Below are positions 43,435-52,336 of a stretch of 64,000 nt of DNA, piece by piece. The DNA lies in NCBI RefSeq assembly GCF_002899825.2, contig NZ_PPED02000004.1, forward strand, positions 124,001 through 188,000, read 5' to 3'. The stretch comes from Chryseobacterium phosphatilyticum. Its GTDB lineage: Bacteria; Bacteroidota; Bacteroidia; Flavobacteriales; Weeksellaceae. Within the stretch, counting starts at the first letter, position 1; every line of letters begins with the position of its first letter. The position numbers and the translations under genes are program-made. The notes beneath the pieces were generated by a model that made no database searches, was not told the DNA's origin, and saw nothing but the letters and a program-made list of their open reading frames with translations.

Positions 43435-44928
43435 TTATAGATTCGGGTTGTTCTCCCCTTCTCTCTGTGGAATACTGAATAAATAATAATTGCTGTTCGG
43501 AACAAAAGCAGATTTATCAGGGAAAGCAAAAATAGAATGTCCTCTTCCGTCCACCGTTTTTACGGTTCCGTCCGGAGCTGTGATCTGAACTTTCACAGGT
43601 TTTCCATCAGCATCAACAAACGGTTTTCTTACTACCGTTCCTTGTGTTCTGATAATATCTGAAAGGGCAAACCCTTCTCCGAAGAGTTCTTTTCTTCTTT
43701 CAATCAGAATTTCTTTCACTACCTCATTTTGGCCCGAAGGACCGGTGTACACATTAGCTTTTCTCGCTGCTTTTAATTGATTTAAAACCGTTACAGCTTG
43801 TGAGGTATTCCCTATTCTTGCTTCAGCCTCAGCTTCGATCAGGTACATTTCAGCAGCTCTCATATATACAAGATCTCCGATTAGAGTGGGTTTAAATTTA
43901 AACTTAGCATATCTAAGTAAACCTTCCCTTCCTTTAAGGCCATCCCATGAGAATAGCTGAGATCTGATATCATTGGAATCAAATAAATCTTTAAAGTACG
44001 GATCAGCCATAAAGCTGTAGTAGAAGCTTCCTGATGAAGACACATCCAAATAATGGAAGGCATAACTCGCATCCGACTGCTCCTGAGTTTGGCCGTGTCC
44101 CCAGATCCATTCTACATTATTGATGTCATTGAATCCGTCTTTATATTTTTCGGACGGCATCAATGGGAAACCCTCTCTTGCAATTTTCGCAGAGGCAGAC
44201 GCTTTGCTCCAGTCTCCGGTATTTAAATAAGTTCTTGCCAGAAGCCCGTTCACTACTGCACGGTTGATTTTATCCTTATTATTTCTGTCATAATCCTTCA
44301 ATAAGATATCCGCATCTGTCAGATCACTTTTAATCAAAGTATAAATGTCTTCCAGACTTGATCTCTTCTTTGCCGGAGTATTGATCGTTGAAGGTTCTGT
44401 ATAAATAGGAGCTGTCAAAGCTGTTTTATCCTTAAAATAACTGAACTGATAAAAGCTTGCAATATTGAGGTAGCAGAATGCACGCAATGCTTTCGCCTGT
44501 CCTTTCACCTGATTTTTCTTTTCCTGGCTTCCTTCTGTTCCATCAATTTTTGTAATAACATTATTCATATTATTAATCGTGGAATACAACATAGACCAGA
44601 TAAACAATGGCCGGCTGGCGGTGTTGTTAGCCATTTCTGTAAACTGATAGGTAGACGCAAATCCATATTTATTCGTTAAAACAGCTACGTCACTTCCCAT
44701 GGCATCACTGGCTCTCAAAACCGTTGAATACCCAATATTGGCATAGGTCGTTCCATCATCATTAAATTTAGCCCAGGCTCCGTTGATTACGGTTTCTGCA
44801 CTTTCCGCTGTTTTGAAAACCTCGACCTGATTCGCCTGATTTGTGGGAGCAGTCTCCAGTTCATTTTCACAACTTGTAAGCGACCACAACCCGATTAAAC
44901 TAAGCGATAAATATTTTAAATTTTTCAT
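43435..44928 (-). CDS. SusD/RagB family surface lipoprotein of the SAM-riboswitch pair
   Basis: 497 residues from ATG 44928 (MKNLKYLSLSLIGLWSLTSC), which opens at the lipoprotein signal; the longer frame from 44967 adds 13 residues and overlaps the susC stop codon. Typical SusD features: TPR-like helices (RAFCYLNIASFYQFSYFKDK, YTLIKSDLTDADILLKDYDR) and a C-terminal ligand-binding part (MRAAEMYLIEAEAEARIG, ELFGEGFALSDIIRTQG). SusD proteins capture substrate for the partner SusC channel. Control by the upstream SAM riboswitch points to methionine or a related sulfur compound. Confidence 0.9.
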   Translation of the reverse strand: MKNLKYLSLSLIGLWSLTSCENELETAPTNQANQVEVFKTAESAETVINGAWAKFNDDGTTYANIGYSTVLRASDAMGSDVAVLTNKYGFASTYQFTEMANNTASRPLFIWSMLYSTINNMNNVITKIDGTEGSQEKKNQVKGQAKALRAFCYLNIASFYQFSYFKDKTALTAPIYTEPSTINTPAKKRSSLEDIYTLIKSDLTDADILLKDYDRNNKDKINRAVVNGLLARTYLNTGDWSKASASAKIAREGFPLMPSEKYKDGFNDINNVEWIWGHGQTQEQSDASYAFHYLDVSSSGSFYYSFMADPYFKDLFDSNDIRSQLFSWDGLKGREGLLRYAKFKFKPTLIGDLVYMRAAEMYLIEAEAEARIGNTSQAVTVLNQLKAARKANVYTGPSGQNEVVKEILIERRKELFGEGFALSDIIRTQGTVVRKPFVDADGKPVKVQITAPDGTVKTVDGRGHSIFAFPDKSAFVPNSNYYLFSIPQREGENNPNL

Positions 44929-44944
44929 TGTTTCAATTTTAAAG

Positions 44945-47884
44945 TTAAAGCGTTGCCTGAAGACCAAAAGTAATGGTTCTCATTGCCGGGTACCTGTAAT
45001 ATGTGGTACCGTCCAGGGCCTGTTCAGGATCCATTCCTTTATGTTTGTAGAAAGTCAGAAGGTTTTCTGCCTGAATATAAATTCTGAATTTTTTCAATCC
45101 AATTTTTTCAAAATAATCCGAAGGAAGGGTATATCCCAAACTTATATTTTTAAGTCTTGCATACGTTCCGGAGTATAAAAACCTTGTAGAATTACCCGTC
45201 CAGTTCGTTGTTATTGTACTCAATGCAGGAACATCTGTATAACGGTTTTCCGGGGTCCACCTGTTCATCATCTCTGCACTCCATGCACGACCACCCAGAT
45301 TTCCGCTATGCATGATTGAAGTATAATCTGTGTCCAATACTTTACCTCCAATCTTGAAGGTCAGCAATGCTGAAAAATCAAAGTTTTTATACGCGATATT
45401 GGTACTTACCCCTCCGGTAAGTTTAGGCAATGCAGATTCCTGAATCGTTCTCGTAGCTTTTGCAAACTCAGAAGTTGTTCCTTCCACTGTATTTCCTTTA
45501 GCATCTGTGGTAAAAGTTTTCCATAACGGGCTTCCGTTATTCGGATCAACACCTGCCCATTCAGCCAGATAAAAATCATATACTGAACCTCCTTCACGCA
45601 ACAACTTGGTTCCGCTTACAATAGATCCTTTAGGAAGCTTGGTGATGGTATTGTTTAAAGTACTTAAGTTAACATCTACATTCCATTGGAAATCTTCTGT
45701 CTTGACAGGGGTCGTAAACAATGAAAACTCAAAACCTGTATTTTTTATGGTTCCGATATTGGCAGGGAAATCACTGATTCCTAATGACGGAGCAACAGGC
45801 ATGTTAAACAAAAGATCCTGACTTTTTCGCTGGAAATATTCTACATTACCCTTAATTCTGTTGTTAAGAATTGCAAACTCCAATCCCACATTCAGATTAA
45901 GGTTGGTCTCCCATTTCAAATTCTCTGTCAAGGCTTTTTCAAGAACAGTTCCCGGCTCACCAAGGTTGTTATAGAACCTGTATAATTCCTGATAAGCATA
46001 ATATAACGGAGATTTATTAGGTTGCAATAATTTGTCATTCCCTTGTCCACCATAACTTGCACGAAGAGTCAATTGGTTAAAGAAGTTCAGGTTTTTAATA
46101 AATTCTTCATTCGAGATTTTCCATGAGCCCCCTACAGACCAGAATTTACCCCATCTGTTTCCCGGAGAGAATCTTGAAGAACCATCTGCTCTTCCAGACG
46201 CAGATAAGAAATAGGTATTGTTAAAATCATACTCTACCTTACCCAGAAAACTTAAAAGGCTTACTTTATCACTGTTTCCGCTAAAGCTACCTAACAAAGC
46301 CGCAGCATCTGGTTCATAATAGTAAGGTAATGAAAACTGAGTTCTTGTTCCTGAGATGGTTTGATAATCATATTTGTAAAATTCCTGACCTCCCAGAATA
46401 TTGAAGTGGTGCTTCCCGAATTTCTTGTCAAAGGTCAGAATATTACTTGTGGTATAGGATAATGTTCTGCTGTTTGATCTTGTTACAGAACCATTAGTTT
46501 CACTTCCCTGTCCAATCAGCGGATTTGAATAAAAATGTCCGTTATAATTCACTAAATCAACCGAGAAGCTTGATCTGAATTTCAATTCAGGTAAGAAGGT
46601 AAAATCTAGAAATCCTTTCCCTGAAAAGTTATCTTCTTTGTTTTCATTTTTATCCAGGGGTAAGGTTGCTGCGGCATTTTCATTCTGCAAAGCACTTGTC
46701 GGTCTGTATTTCCCAAAATCATAAATTCTGTTTCCATTGGCATCCAGCACATACGATCCGTCGGCGTATCTTTCATAATAAGGATAGAAAGAAGGAACAG
46801 TCCTTGCCGCCTGGATGATATTGCTCGATTTAGAATCGGATGAAGGAGGAGCCTGCTGAATACTATTGGTATAACTTAAATTCACTCCAACATTCAACCA
46901 GCTTTTTACCTCAGAATTGATTTTTAATCGGGTGTTGTATCTTTTGAATCCTGACTCAATAGCCATTCCTTTATCATCAAGATATCCTAATGAAAAGAAA
47001 TAGTTGCTTTTTTCACTTCCACCACTGATATCCAGATCTACCTGATTTCTGGAAGCTACCCTCTGTAAAATATCTTTCCAGTTGTCATTCCATAAAGCAC
47101 TTGCACCCGGTAACAACTTTCCGTCTGTACCTACAGGCTTTGGATATCCGGCACCGTAGGGGTTAATTGATAAACCTACCCCTGAAGTAAGATTATCAGT
47201 AGCCATTTGTGCTGCCTGCTGAGCATTGATTTGCCCGGACTGATATCCGTTTCTCAATGCTTCCCAGTACAATTGAAAATATTGATCGGTACTTACCTGT
47301 TCATAATCTTTTACCGCTCTTCCGGAAAATCCCTGGCTGATATTTAAATTAACTCTAGCTTCACCTTTTCTGCCCGATTTTGTGGTAATGATAATAATCC
47401 CATTGGCCCCTCTTGATCCATACAACGCACTGGCTGTAGCATCTTTGAGAACACTGATAGTTTCTATGTCGTTGGGGCTGATAGCGTTGATATTACCATC
47501 AAAAGGAATTCCATCTACAACATATAAAGGATTACTATCAGCACTGATAGATCCAATCCCTCTGATTCGGATGGTAGCCGTAGAACCCGGCTGGCCGGAT
47601 GCACTTGTCGTCTGAATCCCCGGAACCTGTCCTTCTAAAGCCTTTGTTATATTTGTTACGGGTCTGTTATTGATTTTATCACTCGAAATAGTGGATACAG
47701 AACCTGTATAACTGTTCCTTTTTGCCTTTCCATAGGCCACCACTACTACTTCATCAATTTCTTTTTCTTTGAGTGTATCTTTTTTGGGTCTGATACTTTG
47801 CCCGCTTACACTGGTAATCCCTAAGAAAAATGCAGCGACAGGCGGAATCCAAACCTTATAATTAATTAAACTTCTACCAATCAT
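44945..47884 (-). CDS. SusC/RagA family TonB-dependent receptor of the SAM-riboswitch pair
   Basis: 979 residues: signal peptide (about 1-29), a short linker (KEKEIDEVVVVAYGKAKRN, TonB-box-like), a plug domain (IKALEGQVPGIQ, IRIRGIGSI ... NPLYVVDGIPFDGNI ... DATASALYGSRGANGIIIITTK) and a barrel ending TITFGLQATL. Unlike many SusC proteins it lacks the N-terminal carboxypeptidase-like domain. It is 16 bp from susD and is the first gene after a SAM-I riboswitch. Confidence 0.92.
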   Translation of the reverse strand: MIGRSLINYKVWIPPVAAFFLGITSVSGQSIRPKKDTLKEKEIDEVVVVAYGKAKRNSYTGSVSTISSDKINNRPVTNITKALEGQVPGIQTTSASGQPGSTATIRIRGIGSISADSNPLYVVDGIPFDGNINAISPNDIETISVLKDATASALYGSRGANGIIIITTKSGRKGEARVNLNISQGFSGRAVKDYEQVSTDQYFQLYWEALRNGYQSGQINAQQAAQMATDNLTSGVGLSINPYGAGYPKPVGTDGKLLPGASALWNDNWKDILQRVASRNQVDLDISGGSEKSNYFFSLGYLDDKGMAIESGFKRYNTRLKINSEVKSWLNVGVNLSYTNSIQQAPPSSDSKSSNIIQAARTVPSFYPYYERYADGSYVLDANGNRIYDFGKYRPTSALQNENAAATLPLDKNENKEDNFSGKGFLDFTFLPELKFRSSFSVDLVNYNGHFYSNPLIGQGSETNGSVTRSNSRTLSYTTSNILTFDKKFGKHHFNILGGQEFYKYDYQTISGTRTQFSLPYYYEPDAAALLGSFSGNSDKVSLLSFLGKVEYDFNNTYFLSASGRADGSSRFSPGNRWGKFWSVGGSWKISNEEFIKNLNFFNQLTLRASYGGQGNDKLLQPNKSPLYYAYQELYRFYNNLGEPGTVLEKALTENLKWETNLNLNVGLEFAILNNRIKGNVEYFQRKSQDLLFNMPVAPSLGISDFPANIGTIKNTGFEFSLFTTPVKTEDFQWNVDVNLSTLNNTITKLPKGSIVSGTKLLREGGSVYDFYLAEWAGVDPNNGSPLWKTFTTDAKGNTVEGTTSEFAKATRTIQESALPKLTGGVSTNIAYKNFDFSALLTFKIGGKVLDTDYTSIMHSGNLGGRAWSAEMMNRWTPENRYTDVPALSTITTNWTGNSTRFLYSGTYARLKNISLGYTLPSDYFEKIGLKKFRIYIQAENLLTFYKHKGMDPEQALDGTTYYRYPAMRTITFGLQATL

Positions 47885-47915
47885 AATCAGTTTTATTTAT
47901 CATATATTAAAATTT

Positions 47916-47945
47916 TACCCTTTGCAGAATAGACAGCAAAGGGTA
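47916..47945 (-). promoter_or_regulatory. Hairpin between SAM aptamer and susC: candidate expression platform
   Basis: TACCCTTTGC (47945-47936 on the minus strand) pairs with GCAAAGGGTA (47925-47916). The downstream AAAATTTTAATA is a weak U tract, so transcription termination is possible but uncertain. The hairpin lies 31 nt before the susC AUG. Confidence 0.45.
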
Positions 47946-47968
47946 TCGATAAATACGATAAACCAAAT

Positions 47969-48063
47969 GCTTATTTTTCCTTTAAAGGCTGAATGTAACA
48001 CCTTGCATCATACAGGTTGTCAAGATTTCGCAGGGTCAGTTCCCTCCATCTTTCTTTATAAGC
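47969..48063 (-). ncRNA. SAM-I (S-box) riboswitch
   Basis: The minus strand begins GCTTATAAAGAAAGATGGAGGGA, then ACTGACCCTGCGAAATCTTGACAACC, GATGCAAGGTGTTACATTC and a closing ATAAGC that pairs with the opening GCTTAT (P1). This order matches the SAM-I core (GGAGGGA...CTGGCCC...GAAAC..GGCAACC..GGTGC-type). It precedes the SusC/SusD pair. Confidence 0.9.
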
Positions 48064-48080
48064 CGATCGAAATATGGTTG

Positions 48081-48118
48081 CAAAGCTAGAAATATTTAGT
48101 CTACAAAACAAGTAGACT
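48081..48118 (-). promoter_or_regulatory. Promoter of the SAM-riboswitch susCD operon, with overlapping inverted repeat
   Basis: TAGCTTTG (48088-48081) is the -7 element, with TTG at 15 or 20 nt upstream. A 7-bp inverted repeat AGTCTAC/GTAGACT (48098-48104 and 48112-48118) covers the -33 region and may be an operator. Confidence 0.55.
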
Positions 48119-48253
48119 TTAAATTTTATTATCATAATTTTAAAAAAATTAACATTCATTTTTATTAAAAACCATTAAAATAAAGCATTACAGCAATTAT
48201 CATTTCATCAAACATGATAAATATCATTACAAATTATTCAAAATAATAATTTT
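48119..48253. other. AT-rich intergenic spacer
   Basis: Nothing identified between the susC promoter and the large terminator hairpin. Confidence 0.4.
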
Positions 48254-48303
48254 GTCTAAAACAAAAAAAATGACACTGTGGTGTCATTTTTTTTGTTTTA
48301 GAC
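48254..48303. terminator. Long perfect inverted repeat, bidirectional terminator
   Basis: 23-bp perfectly matched arms (48254-48276 and 48281-48303) enclose a 4-nt loop (tgtg). Each arm contains an A8 or T8 tract and a TGACAC/GTGTCA core. It lies just past the stop codon of the minus-strand HTH gene. Transposon-end function was considered and rejected as no copy is seen elsewhere. Confidence 0.75.
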
Positions 48304-48314
48304 TGTAGGAATAT

Positions 48315-48647
48315 TTAATTTTTAGAAAGAAACATTTTTTTCCATTTCGCTAAGGAGTTTCTGCTTATTTTAAACTGAAGTCCCATCTCAGAATTATTGT
48401 AACCATTCTCCTTCTGGAATTCCAGAATTTTTAGAATTGTGGACTGGTCATAGGATTTATGTCTTTGATTAAACTGATTTGTATGTCTGGTAATGTTACC
48501 AAAAATAATCTGATCTAATTTAATAACATCCAATGCTGAGAATTTCTCCTTCTGTAAAAGAAATTTACATGCTTCAAATTTCTCAGGATATTTCATCATA
48601 ATAATATCAGTATAAATCTTCTTATAATGGGGCTGTGTGTATTTCAT
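48315..48647 (-). CDS. HTH protein, transposase-OrfA-like
   Basis: 110 residues. An N-terminal region of about 60 residues of unknown fold precedes a helix-turn-helix resembling IS3-type OrfA (SYDQSTILKILEFQKENGYNNSEMGLQFKISRNSLAKWKKMF). No DDE integrase partner is adjacent, so it is either a transposase remnant or a captured regulator. It lies 18 bp downstream of the related 145-residue gene in the same orientation. Confidence 0.65.
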   Translation of the reverse strand: MKYTQPHYKKIYTDIIMMKYPEKFEACKFLLQKEKFSALDVIKLDQIIFGNITRHTNQFNQRHKSYDQSTILKILEFQKENGYNNSEMGLQFKISRNSLAKWKKMFLSKN

Positions 48648-48665
48648 TATCTTCTCATTTTCAAA

Positions 48666-49103
48666 TTAATCTACCTGATATTTTTCAACCCATTTATAAA
48701 GTGTTGTTTTTGGAATTGCATATTCTTTTATTATCTGGAGCTTTGTTTTCTTACCGGTTTTTATTAATTCTAAGATAAAATAGATCAGCTCCTTAGTATA
48801 TATATTTTTCCGGAATTGAGGTAACGAAGAGTTCACTCTCTTTGATGCAACATTATATTGTCTCCCATCCTGAGGTGCAAACATAATAAGATGCTGAGTA
48901 TATATTCTAAAGAAGTCATACTCCAAAAGTTTACTCCACCTGAGAAGGCTTTCTGTATCTAAACTATCCTGTTTATACATTTTTTCAACTTCCAACTCTG
49001 TAGAGTTTAAAAATTTGCAAATACGCTCTATAGAAATACCTTTCTCCTTAACCCTTTCTTTAATACAATAGCCAATGCTAATGCTTTTAAGATCTACTTT
49101 CAT
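48666..49103 (-). CDS. Two-HTH protein, transposase-like
   Basis: 145 residues. The N-terminal part resembles a Cro/XRE-type HTH (SIERICKFLNSTELEVEKMY) with LLRWSKLLEYDFFRIYTQHLIMF, and the C-terminus has a second HTH (KTKLQIIKEYAIPKTTLYKWVEKYQ). I know this type as recurrent in flavobacterial genomes, often labelled transposase, but a catalytic domain is absent. It probably forms an operon with the 110-residue HTH gene. A DNA-binding regulator role is inferred. Confidence 0.65.
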   Translation of the reverse strand: MKVDLKSISIGYCIKERVKEKGISIERICKFLNSTELEVEKMYKQDSLDTESLLRWSKLLEYDFFRIYTQHLIMFAPQDGRQYNVASKRVNSSLPQFRKNIYTKELIYFILELIKTGKKTKLQIIKEYAIPKTTLYKWVEKYQVD

Positions 49104-49141
49104 TATTATGCAATATTATATTTCACCATTTGTTAGTAAGA

Positions 49142-50359
49142 CTATGCTTTTCTTGTAAGGGATATAAAAATCTTTTTTGCTCCCGAAACTTCCATACACC
49201 ACCACTTAATTTCATACCATCGGTAGGTATTGGTATTTACCTGTACCTGAAGATTGGTTGTTTCCACTTCTGCAGCCGAGGTTGTCCAGTAAACAATCCC
49301 GTCGCTGTCTGTATTTTCAAAATCACCTGAAGCTAATGTTACGTTAAGGTTTGTTTTATTCTGATTCACCTGAGTAGCAAAAGACTGATAGCTGATCAAC
49401 TGAGACGTACTTGCTCTGTTATAAATTCTCGGATAATAATAGGCACTGCTATTTCCTTGTAAGGAAACCTCAATTCCGTCAATAGTTGGAAGAGGTTGCA
49501 ACCCGTTGGCTGCAACATAAGAACTAAGATTAAAGGCTGTATTCGCCGCCGTAGCGTTAGGTACAGAATAAATAGCCGTAACAGTTTCTCCAATATTAAG
49601 AACATCTGCCCCTACTGTTGCAGTACATGAAGAGGCTCCAAACATTGGTGGAATCACAAATGAAGCCGTATTAGGCGAAGAAGCTGAAGGAGTTCCACTT
49701 ACAAAATAGGTAAGAAAACCACCACCATTAGATAATGTTCCACCTTGCAGGGTTGCAGTCAATCCTGTTACTCCTGTTGACACAATAGAGCTTCCTGCGG
49801 GATATGAACCTCCATTTCCTCCACTGTAGGGAACCGTCATTGTTCCGTTATACACTTGCCCTGCAGTATATGTAGGGGGATTCAATTTAGCACCCGAACA
49901 ATTTAGTGATGAGATTTTAGGAGCTATGGAAGTTGTATTGGTAATGCTTCTCCATTCAGAACCATTCCAATATACATATCCTGCATTTAGTAAACTACCG
50001 GTACCTGTATTATAGACCATCAGTCCGGTAGCCGGATTAGGGATTGTAATGACATCTGTATTTGAATTAAGTGGTACACGTGGAAATAAAACCCCTTTTT
50101 TATTGTTAGCTGCCAAACCATCCGTATTGATATCCAACAAAGCCGAAGAATGAGGCACAACAGTACCCACACCAACACTCCCGGTTGAAGTTATTGTAAA
50201 ATCGTTGGCTTGCTGCAAAATTGTAGGAACACCTGTTACAGCATTATCTTTCGAACCGTCTACGTGGAAAATTCCTTGTGGATTTGAAGTGTTTATCCCA
50301 ATCTGGGAAGCTGCCGTTACAGAAACAACGGCACTAAGTAATAATAATGTTTTTTTCAT
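49142..50359 (-). CDS. Secreted surface protein of the 'GINTSNPQG' type with Ig-like repeat
   Basis: 405 residues: signal peptide (MKKTLLLLSAVVSVTAASQ), then IGINTSNPQGIFHVDGSKDN, the flavobacterial surface-protein N-terminus, a VYWNGSEWRSI segment, and a beta-sandwich domain (GLTATLQGGTLSNGGGFLTYFVSGTPSAS) that is clearly related to the shared domain of the mosaic proteins at 11611 and 13523. The C-terminal 150 residues are unlike either. No T9SS signal is seen. Function unknown. Confidence 0.78.
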   Translation of the reverse strand: MKKTLLLLSAVVSVTAASQIGINTSNPQGIFHVDGSKDNAVTGVPTILQQANDFTITSTGSVGVGTVVPHSSALLDINTDGLAANNKKGVLFPRVPLNSNTDVITIPNPATGLMVYNTGTGSLLNAGYVYWNGSEWRSITNTTSIAPKISSLNCSGAKLNPPTYTAGQVYNGTMTVPYSGGNGGSYPAGSSIVSTGVTGLTATLQGGTLSNGGGFLTYFVSGTPSASSPNTASFVIPPMFGASSCTATVGADVLNIGETVTAIYSVPNATAANTAFNLSSYVAANGLQPLPTIDGIEVSLQGNSSAYYYPRIYNRASTSQLISYQSFATQVNQNKTNLNVTLASGDFENTDSDGIVYWTTSAAEVETTNLQVQVNTNTYRWYEIKWWCMEVSGAKKIFISLTRKA

Positions 50360-50801
50360 CCTGAAATAATTTTAACTAGTATTTATATCTTAAAAAATAA
50401 AGTCTGTCTCTAAAAGCATTTGTGTTGATCATTGGTTCAAAATAAATTCGAAAAAATTCCTAAAAAGAATGACTGGCATCAAGAAAAATATCACTTGGAT
50501 ATTCCATAATTTCTCAATAATTTTATTAAATTTCAATCCAAAAAAGGAAATATTAAACATTAAAACTTAATTAATAGGCTAAATAAAGAATATTAGAAAT
50601 GTATTTTTTACAATATATTGTATGTTTAAAAATCCTGTTCAGCAAATTTATTTGTATTAAACATGCGAATGGAAAGATTGATCAATGAAAATCCGGAAAA
50701 TAACTTAAAAGCCGTATTTCCCTGAAATACAAATCAATAAAATAATGATTTATTAAAAATCATTAGTGAATTTGAAATAATAACAATTTTAAATAGCTAC
50801 T
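50360..50801. other. Divergent intergenic region
   Basis: 442 bp, AT-rich, between a minus-strand surface-protein gene and a plus-strand regulator. It contains a 20-codon frame (ATG at 50664, MRMERLINENPENNLKAVFP) that I cannot support as a gene. No strong promoter match was found. Confidence 0.4.
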
Positions 50802-51770
50802 TTGAATATAAAAACAGATAAAATAGAAAAATTAAAACTCGAACTGATGGATCGATACATCATTCTTATGATTTCTATCCTGACCGTTTACTTTTCCATT
50901 TATTACTTTTATATTCATTATAAAATGATGTCATGGTATCTATTTTTGGGAATTATTTCGCTTGCGTTTACCTATCCTTTTTTGCGAAAAAAATGTTCAG
51001 CAAATACACTTGTACGATCCTATCTGATTCTTGCACCTATCTATAATTTTTATATTTTGCTTGCTTATTGGAACAATTCAGTAGCAGGATTTTGCTGGTT
51101 ATTACCTATTCCCTTAGGCGCCTATATCTTTTTTCCTAAAAAAGAAGTAGTATGGTTTACTGTCTATACTTTAGTAACCATTATTGCCGCGATCATAGCA
51201 GGCAATACCATTGACTTTAACTTTCCTCATCATTCTCATAAGGAAGTAATGATTACAGATATCATATTATTTATTTCAAATATTGCGGTCATTGCGTTGC
51301 TTATTTATTACAAAGACAAATTGAAAAGACAAGAATTCTTGCATCAGCTCAATAACAGAATAATAGAAATTAAGACTCCTTCAGAAACAATTATAGATAC
51401 AGAAGGAATGGAAAAATTATTTGAAAGAATCGAAGTTTCAATGAGTAGGGACATGCTTTTTAAGGATATTAAATTCAATCTTTCAAAATTAAGTGTCGTT
51501 ATTGATGTTAACAGTTCATATATTTCCAAAGCAATCCGATATAAGGGATATCCTAACTTTAATACCTATCTTAATATTTACAGAATCGAATATGTAAAAA
51601 AACTGTTCACAGAAATTGACTTTCAGAAAACCACGCTTATGTATGTTTATACAGAAGCTGGTTTTTCTAACCAATCTACATTCAACAGAGTTTTTAAACA
51701 AATAGAAGGAATTACCCCATCAGAGTACATTCATCAAAACCTAAAGATCGGAGACGCTCAGGATCTATAG
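50802..51770 (+). CDS. Membrane-anchored AraC family transcriptional regulator
   Basis: 322 residues if translation begins at the TTG at 50802, or 307 from ATG 50847; upstream residues NIKTDKIEKLKLEL look protein-like, so the longer form is given with caution. The N-terminal half has about six membrane segments (residues about 20-170). The C-terminal 100 residues are an AraC-type double HTH (LSKLSVVIDVNSSYISKAIRYKGYPNFN ... YTEAGFSNQSTFNRVFKQIEGITPSEYIHQ). It likely senses an envelope signal and regulates DNA from the membrane; targets are unknown. Confidence 0.82.
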   Translation: MNIKTDKIEKLKLELMDRYIILMISILTVYFSIYYFYIHYKMMSWYLFLGIISLAFTYPFLRKKCSANTLVRSYLILAPIYNFYILLAYWNNSVAGFCWLLPIPLGAYIFFPKKEVVWFTVYTLVTIIAAIIAGNTIDFNFPHHSHKEVMITDIILFISNIAVIALLIYYKDKLKRQEFLHQLNNRIIEIKTPSETIIDTEGMEKLFERIEVSMSRDMLFKDIKFNLSKLSVVIDVNSSYISKAIRYKGYPNFNTYLNIYRIEYVKKLFTEIDFQKTTLMYVYTEAGFSNQSTFNRVFKQIEGITPSEYIHQNLKIGDAQDL

Positions 51771-51800
51771 AAAATATTTATCTTTGAGTAAATTTTTTAT

Positions 51801-52208
51801 ATGAAAGTTTTGATTATTAATGGCCCTAATTTAAATCTTTTAGGCACAAGAGAACCTGAAATCTACGGCACTATCTCTATGGAAACCTATTTGGAAAATC
51901 TGAAATCGGAGTTCCACACTCATGAATTAAATTACTATCAGTCTAATATTGAAGGGGAACTTATCAACAGGCTTCAGAAAGATGATTTTGATGCAGTTGT
52001 GATCAACCCCGGGGCTTTTACCCATTACTCCTATGCTATTGCAGATTGTTTAAAAAACATACAGAAGCCAAAAGTGGAGGTTCATATCAGTAATATTTAT
52101 AAGAGAGAGGAATTCAGACAGAAATCTGTAACGGCAGCCAATACAGATGCAGTTTTGTCTGGTTTTGGAATGGATGGCTACAGATTAGCGTTACTGAGCT
52201 TACAGTAA
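51801..52208 (+). CDS. aroQ: Type II 3-dehydroquinate dehydratase
   Basis: 135 residues with the whole type II signature: NGPNLNLLGTREPEIYG, NPGAFTHYSYAIADCL (with the conserved His), VEVHISNIYKREEFRQKS. The shikimate-pathway enzyme converts 3-dehydroquinate to 3-dehydroshikimate as a dodecamer. It starts 30 bp after the AraC gene; co-transcription is possible but there is no functional link. Confidence 0.95.
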   Translation: MKVLIINGPNLNLLGTREPEIYGTISMETYLENLKSEFHTHELNYYQSNIEGELINRLQKDDFDAVVINPGAFTHYSYAIADCLKNIQKPKVEVHISNIYKREEFRQKSVTAANTDAVLSGFGMDGYRLALLSLQ

Positions 52209-52293
52209 AATCAAATAGGCAGATTTTAAAGTTAAAAAGTTTCCTTTCAGAAGAACATCTTTAAATGCCTTAGCTCATGAGAAATATAATAAA

Positions 52294-52318
52294 AAAGCCT
52301 CATCAATGATGAGGCTTT
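52294..52318. terminator. Bidirectional terminator between aroQ and pckA
   Basis: GCCTCATC/GATGAGGC stem flanked by A and T runs in a convergent gap. Confidence 0.8.
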
Positions 52319-52336
52319 CTATATTTAGTAATCGTA

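Noticed and set aside
48254..48303. 23-bp inverted repeat as a transposon end
   Set aside because: It has A8/T8 tracts and lies just after a gene end, matching a bidirectional terminator; no second copy or target duplication was seen.
50664..50726. 20-codon frame in the AraC-regulator leader
   Set aside because: Too short, no clear ribosome binding site and no family match.
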